11,936 nucleotides of DNA from Bacteroidales bacterium (GCA_016290715.1 JAEEUY010000057.1:1-11936), one strand, 5' to 3'; numbered from the stretch's first letter, positions 1 to 8,192 are shown. The notes: a model not told the origin generated them from the letters alone. Program-made: numbers and translations.

Positions 1-136
1 CCCTGTGCGCTGGACACAGTCGGTGCAAAATATGATCAAGGCGGGGGCAACGCAATTCGTTGAATTTGGTCCGGGTAATGTGTTGCAGGGGTTGGTGAGC
101 AGAATTAATGCCGAAGTTGAGGCCCTACACGGCTAA
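1..136 (+). CDS. fabD: Malonyl-CoA:ACP transacylase, C-terminal fragment
   Basis: Only the last 44 codons are in the window (reading frame from base 2, TAA at 134-136); the rest lies to the left. The translation begins PVRWTQSVQNMIKAGATQF and contains EFGPGNVLQGL. This matches the end of FabD-type acyltransferases, where a 'PVRW' stretch precedes an alpha/beta segment carrying the conserved GPG turn. FabD moves malonyl groups from CoA to acyl carrier protein in the cytoplasm to supply fatty-acid elongation, so it works with the AcpP and FabF encoded near the other end of this window. The catalytic Ser and His are outside the visible part. The stop codon directly abuts the stop codon of the convergent wecB-like gene, with no terminator between them. 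A polyketide-type acyltransferase domain is a less likely alternative, because the chain ends right after this domain. Confidence 0.85.
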   Translation, partial: PVRWTQSVQNMIKAGATQFVEFGPGNVLQGLVSRINAEVEALHG

Positions 137-1204
137 TCAAGCCTGAAGAAGTGTTTTGACAATTTTCTCGCCGGCGTGTGCATCTCCATATAACGGCATG
201 GAAAAGTCCATTTTTCTATCCAAAAATTCCTGAATCGTCTGTACAATGTTTTGGGGATTGGTGCCGGCAATCGCATTGTATCCCTGCTGCACGAGTTCTA
301 CCCATTCGGTCTCTTCGCGGAGAATAACACAGTTTTTCTGGAAGAAAAATGCCTCTTTTTGTACTCCGCCACTGTCGGTTACCACTAAAGCGCAATGTTG
401 CAATAGATAAATCATTTCAAAATAACCAACGGGATCAATGAAATGAATGGGGGATTGGTCAAAGTTGAAGTGAAGACGGTGTAAAATATTTTTTGTGCGT
501 GGGTGCAATGGGATGATTATCGGGATTTGTGCTCCTATTTCTTCAAGTCCTTGCAGGATGCTTTTTATATTTTCTTGTGAATCAGTATTTTCTGCGCGAT
601 GGATAGTGCAAAGAATGAACTTTTCAGGGATTTCCATGGCGGGTTTCTGCGCATGTGGTGCATAAAACATGGCTGCATCGTACATCACATCTCCACACTG
701 TTGCACCATGCAGGGAAAATGGTCAAAGCCTTCATTGTGCAGATTGTTTACCGCTGTATTGGTCGGACAAAAAAGCCAATCGCTGATGCGATCAACCAAA
801 ATGCGGTTGATCTCTTCGGGCATGTTCATGTTAAAAGAACGCAGTCCTGCTTCCACGTGCGCCACCTTAATATGCAACTTCTTGGCAGCCAATGCTCCCG
901 CCAACGTTGAATTGGTGTCTCCATATACAATTACCACATCGGGTTGCTCTTTCATCAATATGTCTTCTATTTCTTCTAACATTTGTCCCGTCATTGCCCC
1001 GTGTGTCAAATTGCAGATTCCTAAATTATATCTGGGAATGGGAATTGACATCTCTTGAAAAAAAATATTCGACATGCAATTATCGAAATGTTGCCCTGTG
1101 TGTACTATAACTTCTTCAATATTAGTATATTGACTAATTGTACGACTGACAACTGCGGCTTTAATAAATTGAGGACGCGCCCCCACAACGGTTAAGCATT
1201 TCAT
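137..1204 (-). CDS. wecB: UDP-N-acetylglucosamine 2-epimerase (non-hydrolysing)
   Basis: The protein has 355 residues, the usual length for non-hydrolysing UDP-GlcNAc 2-epimerases. These interconvert UDP-GlcNAc and UDP-ManNAc in the cytoplasm to supply surface glycans. Family motifs are intact and in order: VGARPQFIKAA at 7-17 (Arg10 and Lys15 of the UDP site), YGDTNST at 94-100 (catalytic Asp96), VEAGLRS at 117-123 (Glu118), PEEINR at 129-134, TIHRAEN at 200-206 (His202), DSGG at 277-280 and REETEW at 296-301. I chose the ATG at 1204 because family members begin immediately before the VGARPQ motif. The frame stays open to 1282, but that extension has no family resemblance and runs through the probable promoter. 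The gene stands alone on its strand, diverges from ackA and converges on fabD with no gap. Relatives acting on di-N-acetylated sugars (WbpI-like) look similar, so the exact substrate is not certain. Confidence 0.9.
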   Translation of the reverse strand: MKCLTVVGARPQFIKAAVVSRTISQYTNIEEVIVHTGQHFDNCMSNIFFQEMSIPIPRYNLGICNLTHGAMTGQMLEEIEDILMKEQPDVVIVYGDTNSTLAGALAAKKLHIKVAHVEAGLRSFNMNMPEEINRILVDRISDWLFCPTNTAVNNLHNEGFDHFPCMVQQCGDVMYDAAMFYAPHAQKPAMEIPEKFILCTIHRAENTDSQENIKSILQGLEEIGAQIPIIIPLHPRTKNILHRLHFNFDQSPIHFIDPVGYFEMIYLLQHCALVVTDSGGVQKEAFFFQKNCVILREETEWVELVQQGYNAIAGTNPQNIVQTIQEFLDRKMDFSMPLYGDAHAGEKIVKTLLQA

Positions 1205-1221
1205 TGGATTGAATTTGCCAG

Positions 1222-1229
1222 CAAAAATA
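1222..1229 (-). promoter_or_regulatory. Probable -7 box for wecB (TATTTTTG)
   Basis: On the minus strand the bases read TATTTTTG, matching the Bacteroidota -7 consensus TAnnTTTG. The box is 18 bases before the wecB ATG, so the leader would be very short. I see no TTTG element at the expected 19-21 base spacing upstream, which lowers confidence. Confidence 0.4.
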
Positions 1230-1250
1230 CGAATTATCCATTTATTTTTG

Positions 1251-1258
1251 TATCTTTG
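1251..1258 (+). promoter_or_regulatory. -7 box for ackA (TATCTTTG)
   Basis: TATCTTTGCC is a strong match to the Bacteroidota -7 element TAnnTTTG, about 40 bases before the ackA ATG. A clear -33 TTTG is not visible at normal spacing. The box lies 21 bases from the opposed wecB -7 box, so polymerase binding at the two sites would probably be mutually exclusive. Confidence 0.6.
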
Positions 1259-1299
1259 CCACTCTTTAGAACATAAATTCAAATATTAAAATATCTATT

Positions 1300-2499
1300 A
1301 TGAAAGTTTTAGTTATTAATTGTGGAAGTTCGTCTATTAAATATCAATTGATTGATATGGCGAACAATGCGGAATTAAAGGCCAAAGGTTTGGTAGAACG
1401 TATTGGTTTGGAAATGGGTGAATTTACGCACAAGCCAGTGGGTAAGGATAAGTATTATACCCAAACCCCTATTCCAGATCATGCAGCTGGTATTAAATTG
1501 GTGTTAGATGCACTAACTGATCCTAAAATGGGTGTAATCAGTTCGTTGAATGAAATTGGCGCGGTAGGGCACCGGGTAGCTCATGGTGGAGAATATTTCA
1601 CGAAGAGTTGCATTATTGATGCCAAAGCCATTGAAGAGATTGAAAAATTATGTGCGATTGCTCCGTTGCATAATCCGGCAAGTTTGGTGGGTATCAATTC
1701 CATGATGAAATTGTTGCCGAATGTGAAACATGTGGCCGTTTTTGATACTTCTTTCCATCAAACAATGCCCGCTCATGCTTATTTGTATGCGATTCCATAT
1801 AAATATTATGAAGAGGATAGAATTCGTCGCTATGGATTCCATGGCACCAGCCATAAGTTTGTAGGTCCACGTGCGGCTGAATTGGCAGGCGTTGACTATA
1901 ACAAATCCAAGATTATTAGTTGTCATTTGGGTAGTGGGGCATCTATTTGTGCCATTAAGAACGGGCAATCAGTGGATACTTCCATGGGCTTTACTCCGGT
2001 TGAAGGTTTGGTGATGGGTACGCGCTGCGGTGATTTGGATATAGGTGCTTTGATCCATATTGCGGAAAAAGAAAAAATGGATTTCAAGCAAATCACTACT
2101 TTCATCAATAAGGAGTGCGGTTTGAAGGGCGTATCCGGAAAAGGCGTTGACATGCGTGATATTAGAGCTGGTAAAGAGGCTGGCGACAAACGCTCAACGT
2201 ACGCTTTCGACATGTTCTCCTATCGTGTGAAAAAATATATCGGTGCGTATGCCGCTGCCATGGGTGGTGTTGATGTGATTCTCTTTACGGGTGGTATTGG
2301 CGAAAATGCCTTCTTCCAAAGAGAACCTATTTGCGAAGGCTTGGAGTTCTTGGGTGCGAAGTTGGATAAAGAGAAAAATAAGACCATCATTGGCGAAGAT
2401 GCCATTATCTCAACTCCCGATTCCAAAGTTAAAATTGTGGTAGTAGCTACTAACGAGGAACTTGTTATTGCAACCGACACTTACAATTTGGTAAAATAG
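1300..2499 (+). CDS. ackA: Acetate kinase
   Basis: This is a full-length 399-residue acetate kinase, the normal family size. The enzyme catalyses acetyl-phosphate + ADP <-> acetate + ATP in the cytoplasm, the ATP-yielding last step of fermentative acetate production. Signature residues align with the well-studied Methanosarcina enzyme: Asn7 in VINCGSSSIKY, Arg92 in GHRVAHGG, Asp149 in FDTSFH, His181 in GFHGTSHKFV, Arg242 in MGTRCGD, the FTGGIGENA nucleotide-binding loop near 330-338, and a Glu in ATNEELVIA at 386-387. The start is the ATG directly before KVLVINCGSSS; no Shine-Dalgarno is evident, as is usual in this phylum. It is transcribed alone from the TATCTTTG box and ends at a hairpin terminator 15 bases after the stop. 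Its usual partner pta (phosphotransacetylase) is not adjacent on either side. Confidence 0.97.
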   Translation: MKVLVINCGSSSIKYQLIDMANNAELKAKGLVERIGLEMGEFTHKPVGKDKYYTQTPIPDHAAGIKLVLDALTDPKMGVISSLNEIGAVGHRVAHGGEYFTKSCIIDAKAIEEIEKLCAIAPLHNPASLVGINSMMKLLPNVKHVAVFDTSFHQTMPAHAYLYAIPYKYYEEDRIRRYGFHGTSHKFVGPRAAELAGVDYNKSKIISCHLGSGASICAIKNGQSVDTSMGFTPVEGLVMGTRCGDLDIGALIHIAEKEKMDFKQITTFINKECGLKGVSGKGVDMRDIRAGKEAGDKRSTYAFDMFSYRVKKYIGAYAAAMGGVDVILFTGGIGENAFFQREPICEGLEFLGAKLDKEKNKTIIGEDAIISTPDSKVKIVVVATNEELVIATDTYNLVK

Positions 2500-2514
2500 A
2501 AAATCTGTTATTTG

Positions 2515-2553
2515 AAAAAAAATCCCTGTCCGTATGAACAGGGATTTTTTTTT
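2515..2553. terminator. Bidirectional intrinsic terminator between ackA and the dipeptidase gene
   Basis: A perfect 7-bp stem, TCCCTGT (2523-2529) with ACAGGGA (2538-2544), closes an 8-base loop. It is preceded by eight A and followed by nine T, so the helix can extend with A-U pairs and a U-tract follows in either direction. It can end ackA transcription on the plus strand and the five-gene unit ending at 2566 on the minus strand. Confidence 0.9.
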
Positions 2554-2565
2554 ATGGGGTTCAAT

Positions 2566-4167
2566 TTAAAAGCCAATCCAAAACATCTCCCAGAATTTGT
2601 TTTCCATCTCTTTCCAAGTTTGTCGCGTAGCTCCGGCAAAATCGCTACAATATTGGTTTAGCAAGCGTTGTGCCCCGGCTTTATCCCCATTTTGCAGCAA
2701 TGTTTGTGCCTTCTTTTCCAAAGCAGGCAACTCTTCAAAGGCTTTGTTTTCATACCGCTTGATGTTTCCTAACACCAACTCTTTGGTCCGTCCCCATTGT
2801 ACTTGTGCAAGTTTGTTTGCTTTGCGGTATTGCCATAGAACCGCATTCTCGTTGTATCGTGCGTGCCCACAAATTTCAAAACCTTGTGGCATTTGGGTCT
2901 GGCCTGCATATACCGGAATGCGTGGACTTTGTCCAGGATTTTCTATTCCTAACCAGCATAAACCGCCGATTTCATCGGGAAGCCAACTGCGGCATTGGAT
3001 GATGGTAGAGTAGGAGCACCATGACATGGCGACCCCGCGGTAGAAAGTTACAGTGCCGGGTTTGAGGTAGTTATACAACGCTCGCTCCGTTCCCGTCATC
3101 CATGGATTGGCGTTCGGACAAACTACGGTATCGGTATAGTGTACGCCATTTTCATCACGTTTGGTCACTTCACAAAGCAGGTTTTGTGTTTGATCCAAAA
3201 TGCTGCCCTCGTAATTGGCCCGTAGTAATTCCATAATCTTCTCAACCCCCACTTTTTGTTCCGGTTTGATGGAGAAAGGAAGTTCGTCTGCTTCTAATGA
3301 AAGATGTAATGAAGGAGCTAACTCATTGAAAATGTACCATTCACGTTCTAAAAAGTTTTTTCCTTTGGCATAATCGGAAGTGAATGCTTTGTACCAAACG
3401 AAAGGTTCTTTTCCATCCCATAGACCATACTTTTTGGCCACTTTTTCAATATTATCAGAGCAAAGGAAGTAATTAGGATTGTTTTTTTGCAATTGGCCAA
3501 TACGGGGAACGTTGCAACTAACGGCTACTTCGTCGTCGGGTACACGTTGGGCAGCCCATACGCCCCCTATTTTATCGGGACCTTCGCCTAAAATCTCCAT
3601 TTGCCAAACCTCATGTTTATCCGCAAAAGTCAGGCCCTCTCCGCCGTCTCCGTAACCATATTTTTTGATTAATTCACCAATTAGCAAAATGGCATCCCGT
3701 GCATTATCACATCGTTGTAATACAATGCGTTCCAACTCTTCGATGAGGAACATCCCGTTCTCATTAACCAAAGTGTCGGGACCGGAAAAGGTGCTTTCGC
3801 CGATGGCTAACTGCTTCTCATTCATACAGGGATAGGCCGTATTCATGTAGGCATAGGTATGACTTGCCTCTGGTATCTCACCGGCAAGGGTAACATTTTC
3901 CATACTTTTAGGAGATTCGGTGTGCATGGTTCCCTTATACACTTTGTGCATGGTTCCCGCTTCGTGGTCGGCCGCCGGTTCCATCGTAATCCATGTGCGA
4001 TATTTGCTGTCGCAGGTGTGAGAGGTGATAACCGATCCATCGGCACTCGCTTTTTTGCCCACCATAATGGAGGTACAGTTGGCACCAATCAGATGCTCTT
4101 CTTGGGCATGTAGTAGCACATAAGAAGAGATGAGAAATAGTGATAATATTAAATACTTGATTTTCAT
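2566..4167 (-). CDS. Secreted C69-family dipeptidase
   Basis: The protein has 533 residues from the chosen ATG at 4167. It opens with a classic Sec signal peptide (MKIKYLILSLFLISSYVLL, likely cleaved after HA at 20-21), so it should act in the periplasm or be exported. The segment GANCTSIMVGKKASADGSV follows. In peptidase family C69 (PepD type, N-terminal nucleophile hydrolases), Cys31 is expected to become the N-terminal catalytic nucleophile after propeptide removal. The rest (for example GYGDGGEGLTFADKHEVWQMEILG and GPDKIGGVWAAQRVPDDEVAVSCNVPRIG) looks like this family throughout and appears intact. It probably releases amino acids from dipeptides, fitting a peptide-fermenting lifestyle. 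The frame stays open to 4239, but that start would overlap the Nudix gene and bury the signal peptide. It is the last gene of its operon, 25 bases after the Nudix stop and just before a terminator. The exact peptide specificity is unknown. Confidence 0.9.
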   Translation of the reverse strand: MKIKYLILSLFLISSYVLLHAQEEHLIGANCTSIMVGKKASADGSVITSHTCDSKYRTWITMEPAADHEAGTMHKVYKGTMHTESPKSMENVTLAGEIPEASHTYAYMNTAYPCMNEKQLAIGESTFSGPDTLVNENGMFLIEELERIVLQRCDNARDAILLIGELIKKYGYGDGGEGLTFADKHEVWQMEILGEGPDKIGGVWAAQRVPDDEVAVSCNVPRIGQLQKNNPNYFLCSDNIEKVAKKYGLWDGKEPFVWYKAFTSDYAKGKNFLEREWYIFNELAPSLHLSLEADELPFSIKPEQKVGVEKIMELLRANYEGSILDQTQNLLCEVTKRDENGVHYTDTVVCPNANPWMTGTERALYNYLKPGTVTFYRGVAMSWCSYSTIIQCRSWLPDEIGGLCWLGIENPGQSPRIPVYAGQTQMPQGFEICGHARYNENAVLWQYRKANKLAQVQWGRTKELVLGNIKRYENKAFEELPALEKKAQTLLQNGDKAGAQRLLNQYCSDFAGATRQTWKEMENKFWEMFWIGF

Positions 4168-4192
4168 ATATTTATTTGGATATGGGTAATTC

Positions 4193-4687
4193 TTATAATA
4201 TTTGAGCGTAGTGTTGCCATACCTCATTAAGGGTGCCATAGGAGTCTTGTAATAATTCGCCTACTTTGTGCACAGGCACCCATTCCACCTTTTCTATATT
4301 TTCTTCTTTTTGAGGGGTTAAAGGTTGTTCACTGTTGGCAGACATCAGAAACCAAAAGGTTTCTTTGATCATATTTTCACCATACGTGTCGTAACAATGG
4401 AAAGTGGAGTAGGGGGAGTCGTTTGCAATTTGGGCAGAGATACCTGTCTCTTCCTGCACTTCTCTTAGAGCCGCATCGGTTAGGGCTTCTCCTTCTTCCA
4501 CTTTGCCTTTGGCGAAGTCCCATTTTCCATTTCGTAGAATCATCAAAACTTCATCTTGTTCGTTGATTACGATGCCGCCGGCGGCTTGGATATATTTGTA
4601 AGCAGAACAAAGCCAGCGAAAAGCTCCTGCGTTGGCTATCGTTTTATATTGGGTTCCAATATAAACCCTGATAGGAAATTTGGGCAT
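4193..4687 (-). CDS. Nudix hydrolase
   Basis: The protein has 164 residues and a perfect Nudix box, GX5EX7REUXEEXGU, at 61-83 (it begins GKVEEGEALTDAALREV and ends QEETGI). The first Glu and the REVQEE cluster are the metal-binding and catalytic positions. The fold starts at about residue 35 (AAGGIVINEQDEVLMILR), after an N-terminal region of about 34 residues of unknown role. Nudix enzymes cleave a nucleoside diphosphate linked to another group, often clearing damaged or surplus nucleotides; the substrate cannot be read from this sequence. The WDFAKGKVEEGE stretch resembles MutT/Ap4A-hydrolase-like members, which is suggestive only. It sits 5 bases after holB and 25 bases before the dipeptidase gene, in the middle of a tightly packed unit. 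Confidence 0.92.
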   Translation of the reverse strand: MPKFPIRVYIGTQYKTIANAGAFRWLCSAYKYIQAAGGIVINEQDEVLMILRNGKWDFAKGKVEEGEALTDAALREVQEETGISAQIANDSPYSTFHCYDTYGENMIKETFWFLMSANSEQPLTPQKEENIEKVEWVPVHKVGELLQDSYGTLNEVWQHYAQIL

Positions 4688-4692
4688 GTAGT

Positions 4693-5853
4693 TTATCGTT
4701 TTATGAAATGTTGGGCAATTTTAAAGTATAAATCGGTTATTACGATAGAAAAATTGCAATTCCGTTCAATATGGTATAGCGCCTGACTGCAATCTTGCAA
4801 CAGAGGTTGGGCATTCTTGAGTGTGAAAAACGACTTATAGGTGTCCAAACAGTCGTACTCTTCTTTGGTGGCTTTTACTAACTCTTTGACTTGCAGGTTT
4901 AAAAGCAATTCGTTGCGAAACATTCGAAGCATATATCTCAAAAATTGTTTGCACGCTTCTTTTCCGTCTTTTTTGATGTTTAAGATATAATCTTGAGTTT
5001 GTAAATAGTTAACTTGTTTCAAATCAAGATTTTGTGCGTATGAAGTAATGCTTCGTAGAAAGATATTGTATTCTGTAAGCAGGTGATGGATTTCGTTATT
5101 TTCTTCGCTTAAGGAAAGCGCTTTTACATAATTTCCTTCCGCAATGGTGGCAATGTCAGTGGCGATATCTTCAGGAATATTCTTATCCACCATCAAATGT
5201 TCTTTGATGATTGTATCAGAAATGGGTGGAATCTTAACTAATTGAGTACGGGAAAGAATAGTGGGAAGGATGTGGTCGCTGCTTTCGGCAAGGAGAATAA
5301 AAAGCGTTTTGTTCTCAGGTTCTTCTAAAGTTTTCAGCAACTTGGGAGCTGCGGTGTGATGAAGTTTTTCCGCCATCCACAAAATGTAAATTTTGTACCC
5401 ATTTTCGTGTGCACGGATACTGTTTTGTTGGATAATATTGGCGCAATCGCGGATATTAATGCTTATTTCTTTGTTCTTGCTGTCCAATTCTTTTCCCCAG
5501 CTATTAAAGTCAATGTGGTAGTTTCGGTTAAAAACGAAGTTTCTGAAAACATTGGCCAATTTTTTCGAATCAGGATCTTTATCTACTCCTTTGGTAGTGC
5601 AGTTAGGGAAAATCAGGTGTAAATCAGGGTGCTGCAATTTTTCGAACATGACGCAGGAATGACATTTGCCGCAGGAGTCGCCGTCGTGGCGGTCTTCGCA
5701 GCATAGGTATTGGGCGTAAGCAATGGCCAAAGCAAAACCATGAGTTCCCTCTTTCCCTAAAAAAAGTTGCGCATGACTGATTCTGTTTTCATCTACTAAA
5801 GAAACCAATTGCCTTTTTAAGGCTTCATCGGCCATTACATTTTTGAACAGCAT
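4693..5853 (-). CDS. holB: DNA polymerase III subunit delta'
   Basis: The protein has 386 residues and is organised like the clamp-loader delta' subunit, which helps load the sliding clamp at the replication fork. The N-terminus (HAQLFLGKEGTHGFALAIAYAQYL, 27-50) is where the P-loop would be. The Lys-Thr/Ser of a functional Walker A is missing, as expected for a subunit that does not bind ATP productively. A four-cysteine zinc-binding pattern follows: Cys52, Cys61, Cys64, Cys67. The segment KLLKTLEEPENKTLFILLAE (171-190) and TILSRTQ (198-204) match the conserved region around sensor 1 and the SRC motif, here SRT. The C-terminal part is divergent and helical. It begins one base after the moxR stop, and the Nudix gene follows after 5 bases, so translation is probably coupled. 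A tau/gamma (DnaX) identity is unlikely given the degenerate P-loop and short length. Confidence 0.88.
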   Translation of the reverse strand: MLFKNVMADEALKRQLVSLVDENRISHAQLFLGKEGTHGFALAIAYAQYLCCEDRHDGDSCGKCHSCVMFEKLQHPDLHLIFPNCTTKGVDKDPDSKKLANVFRNFVFNRNYHIDFNSWGKELDSKNKEISINIRDCANIIQQNSIRAHENGYKIYILWMAEKLHHTAAPKLLKTLEEPENKTLFILLAESSDHILPTILSRTQLVKIPPISDTIIKEHLMVDKNIPEDIATDIATIAEGNYVKALSLSEENNEIHHLLTEYNIFLRSITSYAQNLDLKQVNYLQTQDYILNIKKDGKEACKQFLRYMLRMFRNELLLNLQVKELVKATKEEYDCLDTYKSFFTLKNAQPLLQDCSQALYHIERNCNFSIVITDLYFKIAQHFIKR

Positions 5854-5854
5854 A

Positions 5855-6832
5855 TTAAGCGTACATTAATTTTTGAATAATATCATCGATGCTAATGCCT
5901 TCTGCTTCCGCTTTATAATTTTTGATGATTCTATGGCGGAGAATATTGGGCGCAACGGCTCTGACATCTTCAATGTCAGGAGAGTATTTGCCATTGATGA
6001 CGGCATGGGTTCTTGCCCCTATGATTAAAAATTGGGAAGCACGCGGACCGGCGCCCCATGCCAGATAGTCGTTTGCCCACGGGTGTGCCAACTCGGTATT
6101 GGGTCGGGTCATTGTGGCCAATTTCACCGCATATTCATACACATTGTCGGAGATGGGGATTTTTTGAAGCAGGTTTTGGTAGAATAAGATTTCCTCCATT
6201 GTGAGAATAGGATTGGGTTCAACCATTTTTCCATGGATGGTTGATTTTACCACATTCACTTCATCGTCAAAAGTGGGGTAATCAAGGGATATGTTGAACA
6301 TGAAACGGTCTTGTTGTGCTTCAGGAAGAGGGTAGGTTCCTTCTTGTTCGATAGGGTTTTGGGTTGCCAAAACAAAAAATGGGTCGGGAAGTTGGTAGGT
6401 AACGCCGTTCATGCTGACGGAGCGTTCTTGCATGGCCTCCAATAGGGCGGATTGTGTTTTTGGGGGAGTACGGTTGATCTCATCGGCCAAAACGATATTT
6501 GCAAAAACAGGACCTTTAACGAATTTGAATTTTTTGTTTTCATCAAGAATTTCGGTCCCCATGATGTCGGATGGCATCAAGTCAGGGGTGAATTGAATAC
6601 GATTGTATGTGAGATTAATAGTTTTGGCGATAGTGGTAATCATCAATGTCTTGGCCAATCCTGGCACTCCGATTAAGAGAGCATGGCTGCGGCTAAACAT
6701 CACCATTAGAATATTTTTGATGATTTCATCCTGACCTACGATAACTTTGGCAATTTCTTTTCTCAATTCGCCATATTTAGCTACAAATGCTTCAATGGCT
6801 TCAACATCGTTATTAAAGTTTAAATCTGGCAT
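5855..6832 (-). CDS. MoxR-family AAA+ ATPase
   Basis: The protein has 325 residues from the ATG at 6832, normal for MoxR ATPases. The motifs are complete: Walker A GVPGLAKT at 55-62, Walker B IVLADEINR at 113-121, sensor 1 LATQNPIEQEGTYPLPEAQQ at 155-174 followed by DRF (arginine finger region, 175-177), and sensor 2 GPRASQ at 262-267. The C-terminal lid (DIEDVRAVAPNILRHRI) is typical. MoxR proteins act as chaperone-like ATPases that mature or insert cofactors into partner complexes, usually together with von Willebrand factor A and DUF58 proteins. None of those partners is in this window; the neighbours are the SurA-like gene upstream (10-base gap) and holB downstream (1-base gap). An in-frame ATG at 6871 would overlap the end of the SurA-like gene and add a tail without family resemblance, so I prefer 6832. 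The specific client is unknown. Confidence 0.92.
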   Translation of the reverse strand: MPDLNFNNDVEAIEAFVAKYGELRKEIAKVIVGQDEIIKNILMVMFSRSHALLIGVPGLAKTLMITTIAKTINLTYNRIQFTPDLMPSDIMGTEILDENKKFKFVKGPVFANIVLADEINRTPPKTQSALLEAMQERSVSMNGVTYQLPDPFFVLATQNPIEQEGTYPLPEAQQDRFMFNISLDYPTFDDEVNVVKSTIHGKMVEPNPILTMEEILFYQNLLQKIPISDNVYEYAVKLATMTRPNTELAHPWANDYLAWGAGPRASQFLIIGARTHAVINGKYSPDIEDVRAVAPNILRHRIIKNYKAEAEGISIDDIIQKLMYA

Positions 6833-6842
6833 AGTTTTTATT

Positions 6843-8192
6843 TTATTCTGGAATATTCCATTCTTTAACAAAAGGACAATTTCTGTATTGTTCGTTGATT
6901 TTTATGTTGGTGGTCTGAACTTTATTGATCAGCCACTGATTAACCATATTTTGTTTTTTCTCTTCGAGGGCTGCGTTTTTGATTAAATCGTAATCTTCGC
7001 GCAAGTTGGGTTTATGGGCTGCCACCTTGCTCTTGAGGTAGAGAATACGGTAAGCCATTTTCCCATCTTCATTTACATAAGCCATGGGTTGGGAGTACTC
7101 TCCGGGTATTAATTTGTTGATGGTGGAAAAGGTAGCGGGTTCGATAGACTCTTTTTCAAATTTGGTGGAGTTGTTGTAGGGGTTAACCACCCAGCCTCCG
7201 CTGTTTTTATTCATGTCGTCGGAAAATTCTTTCGCTGCTTTGGTAAAATCCATCTTCTGGGTAAGGATAACATTGCGGACACTATCCAACCATTCGATGG
7301 CTTTCACTTGCTCATCGACAGATGGTTTGGGTTGGAGAAGAATATGGGCTACATTGATTTTTTCACCTTTGCGTTCAATCATTTGGATAATATGGTAGCC
7401 GGCTTTGGTTTGCACCACTTGTGATATTTCTCCTGATTTAAGGTTGAAGGCCACTGCTTCAAATTCGGGATAAAGGGTGCCGCGTTCAACAAAACCTAAT
7501 TCGCCGCCTTTAGAGGCAGAGCCCGGGTCGTCGGAGTAGAGGCGTGCCAGCATAGAGAATTTCTCCCCACGGAGCACGCGCTCGCGATATTCGTTCAAGC
7601 GTGCCTTGATGGAGGCAATCTCCTCTTCATTGATCGGAGGCATCTTTACAATGTGCCCAAATTCGTATGAGGGTTCTACGGTAGGCAGGCTATCGTAAGG
7701 GATTTTGTCGAAAAAACGTTTCACTTCGGAAGGCGTAATGGTGATATCGCTGGTGATATCTTGCTGAATGCGATCTGAAATCATTTGAGTATGAACAATT
7801 TCACGCATGTCTTTCTTGATTTCTTCCATACTCTTTTTATAAGCTTCTTCAATCATTTTGGTATTCCCACCCACTTGGGCCAACCAATAGTTGATTTGAT
7901 AGTTTACTCGCGCATCCACTTCCGCATCGGTAAAGACAATACTGTCTAAATCCGCTTGATGAATATAAAGTTTCTGGCGTACCAAATGCTCAAAAATTCC
8001 ACACTTGGTCTCTTCAATATTATCCATGGTGTTGTATTGGGATGCGTACAAAGCGAACTCTTTCTCCAAGTCCGACTTCATAATAATCTCTTTTCCAATG
8101 ATGGCAATGATTTCATCAATGGTGGAATTTTGTGCGTAACTAATTGAAAAATAGTAACAAATAAATATGCAAGCTGCAAGAAAACGTTTCAT
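6843..8192 (-). CDS. SurA-like periplasmic peptidylprolyl isomerase, two rotamase domains
   Basis: The protein has 449 residues. A Sec signal peptide (residues 1-20, ending SYA before QNSTIDE) sends it to the periplasm. A SurA-type helical N-terminal chaperone region follows (about 25-170, starting IDEIIAIIGKEIIMKSDLE). Next come two parvulin (PpiC-type) domains. The first spans about 175-275, with SDDPGSASKGGELGFVERG at 220-238 and GYHIIQMIERK at 265-275. The second spans about 278-388, starting INVAHILLQPK with SDDMNKNSGGWVVNP at 324-338; it is more degenerate. A C-terminal helical tail completes the SurA layout. By family it should bind and fold unfolded outer-membrane proteins and isomerise Xaa-Pro bonds. 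It is the first gene of a five-gene unit with moxR, holB, the Nudix gene and the dipeptidase gene, behind a probable promoter downstream of the rpmH terminator. PrsA- or PpiD-like labels are possible, but the domain order fits SurA best. Confidence 0.9.
   Translation of the reverse strand: MKRFLAACIFICYYFSISYAQNSTIDEIIAIIGKEIIMKSDLEKEFALYASQYNTMDNIEETKCGIFEHLVRQKLYIHQADLDSIVFTDAEVDARVNYQINYWLAQVGGNTKMIEEAYKKSMEEIKKDMREIVHTQMISDRIQQDITSDITITPSEVKRFFDKIPYDSLPTVEPSYEFGHIVKMPPINEEEIASIKARLNEYRERVLRGEKFSMLARLYSDDPGSASKGGELGFVERGTLYPEFEAVAFNLKSGEISQVVQTKAGYHIIQMIERKGEKINVAHILLQPKPSVDEQVKAIEWLDSVRNVILTQKMDFTKAAKEFSDDMNKNSGGWVVNPYNNSTKFEKESIEPATFSTINKLIPGEYSQPMAYVNEDGKMAYRILYLKSKVAAHKPNLREDYDLIKNAALEEKKQNMVNQWLINKVQTTNIKINEQYRNCPFVKEWNIPE

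Noticed and set aside
599..1110. Several plus-strand open frames of 70-130 codons inside wecB
   Set aside because: They are shadows of the real minus-strand gene, which has complete family motifs; their translations are Cys/His/Ser-rich and resemble no family.
1205..1282. N-terminal extension of wecB to an ATG at 1282
   Set aside because: The extra 26 residues lack family resemblance and run through the probable promoter region; the family start lies just before VGARPQ.
6849..6860. Perfect 12-base palindrome TGGAATATTCCA
   Set aside because: It is fully inside the surA-like coding sequence (encoding Trp-Asn-Ile-Pro) and has no T-run or second copy; most likely chance.
6833..6871. Upstream ATG of moxR overlapping the end of the surA-like gene
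   Set aside because: The 13-residue extension (MLKNGIFQNKIKT) overlaps real coding sequence and is not expected in MoxR; the ATG at 6832 fits the 10-base operon spacing.
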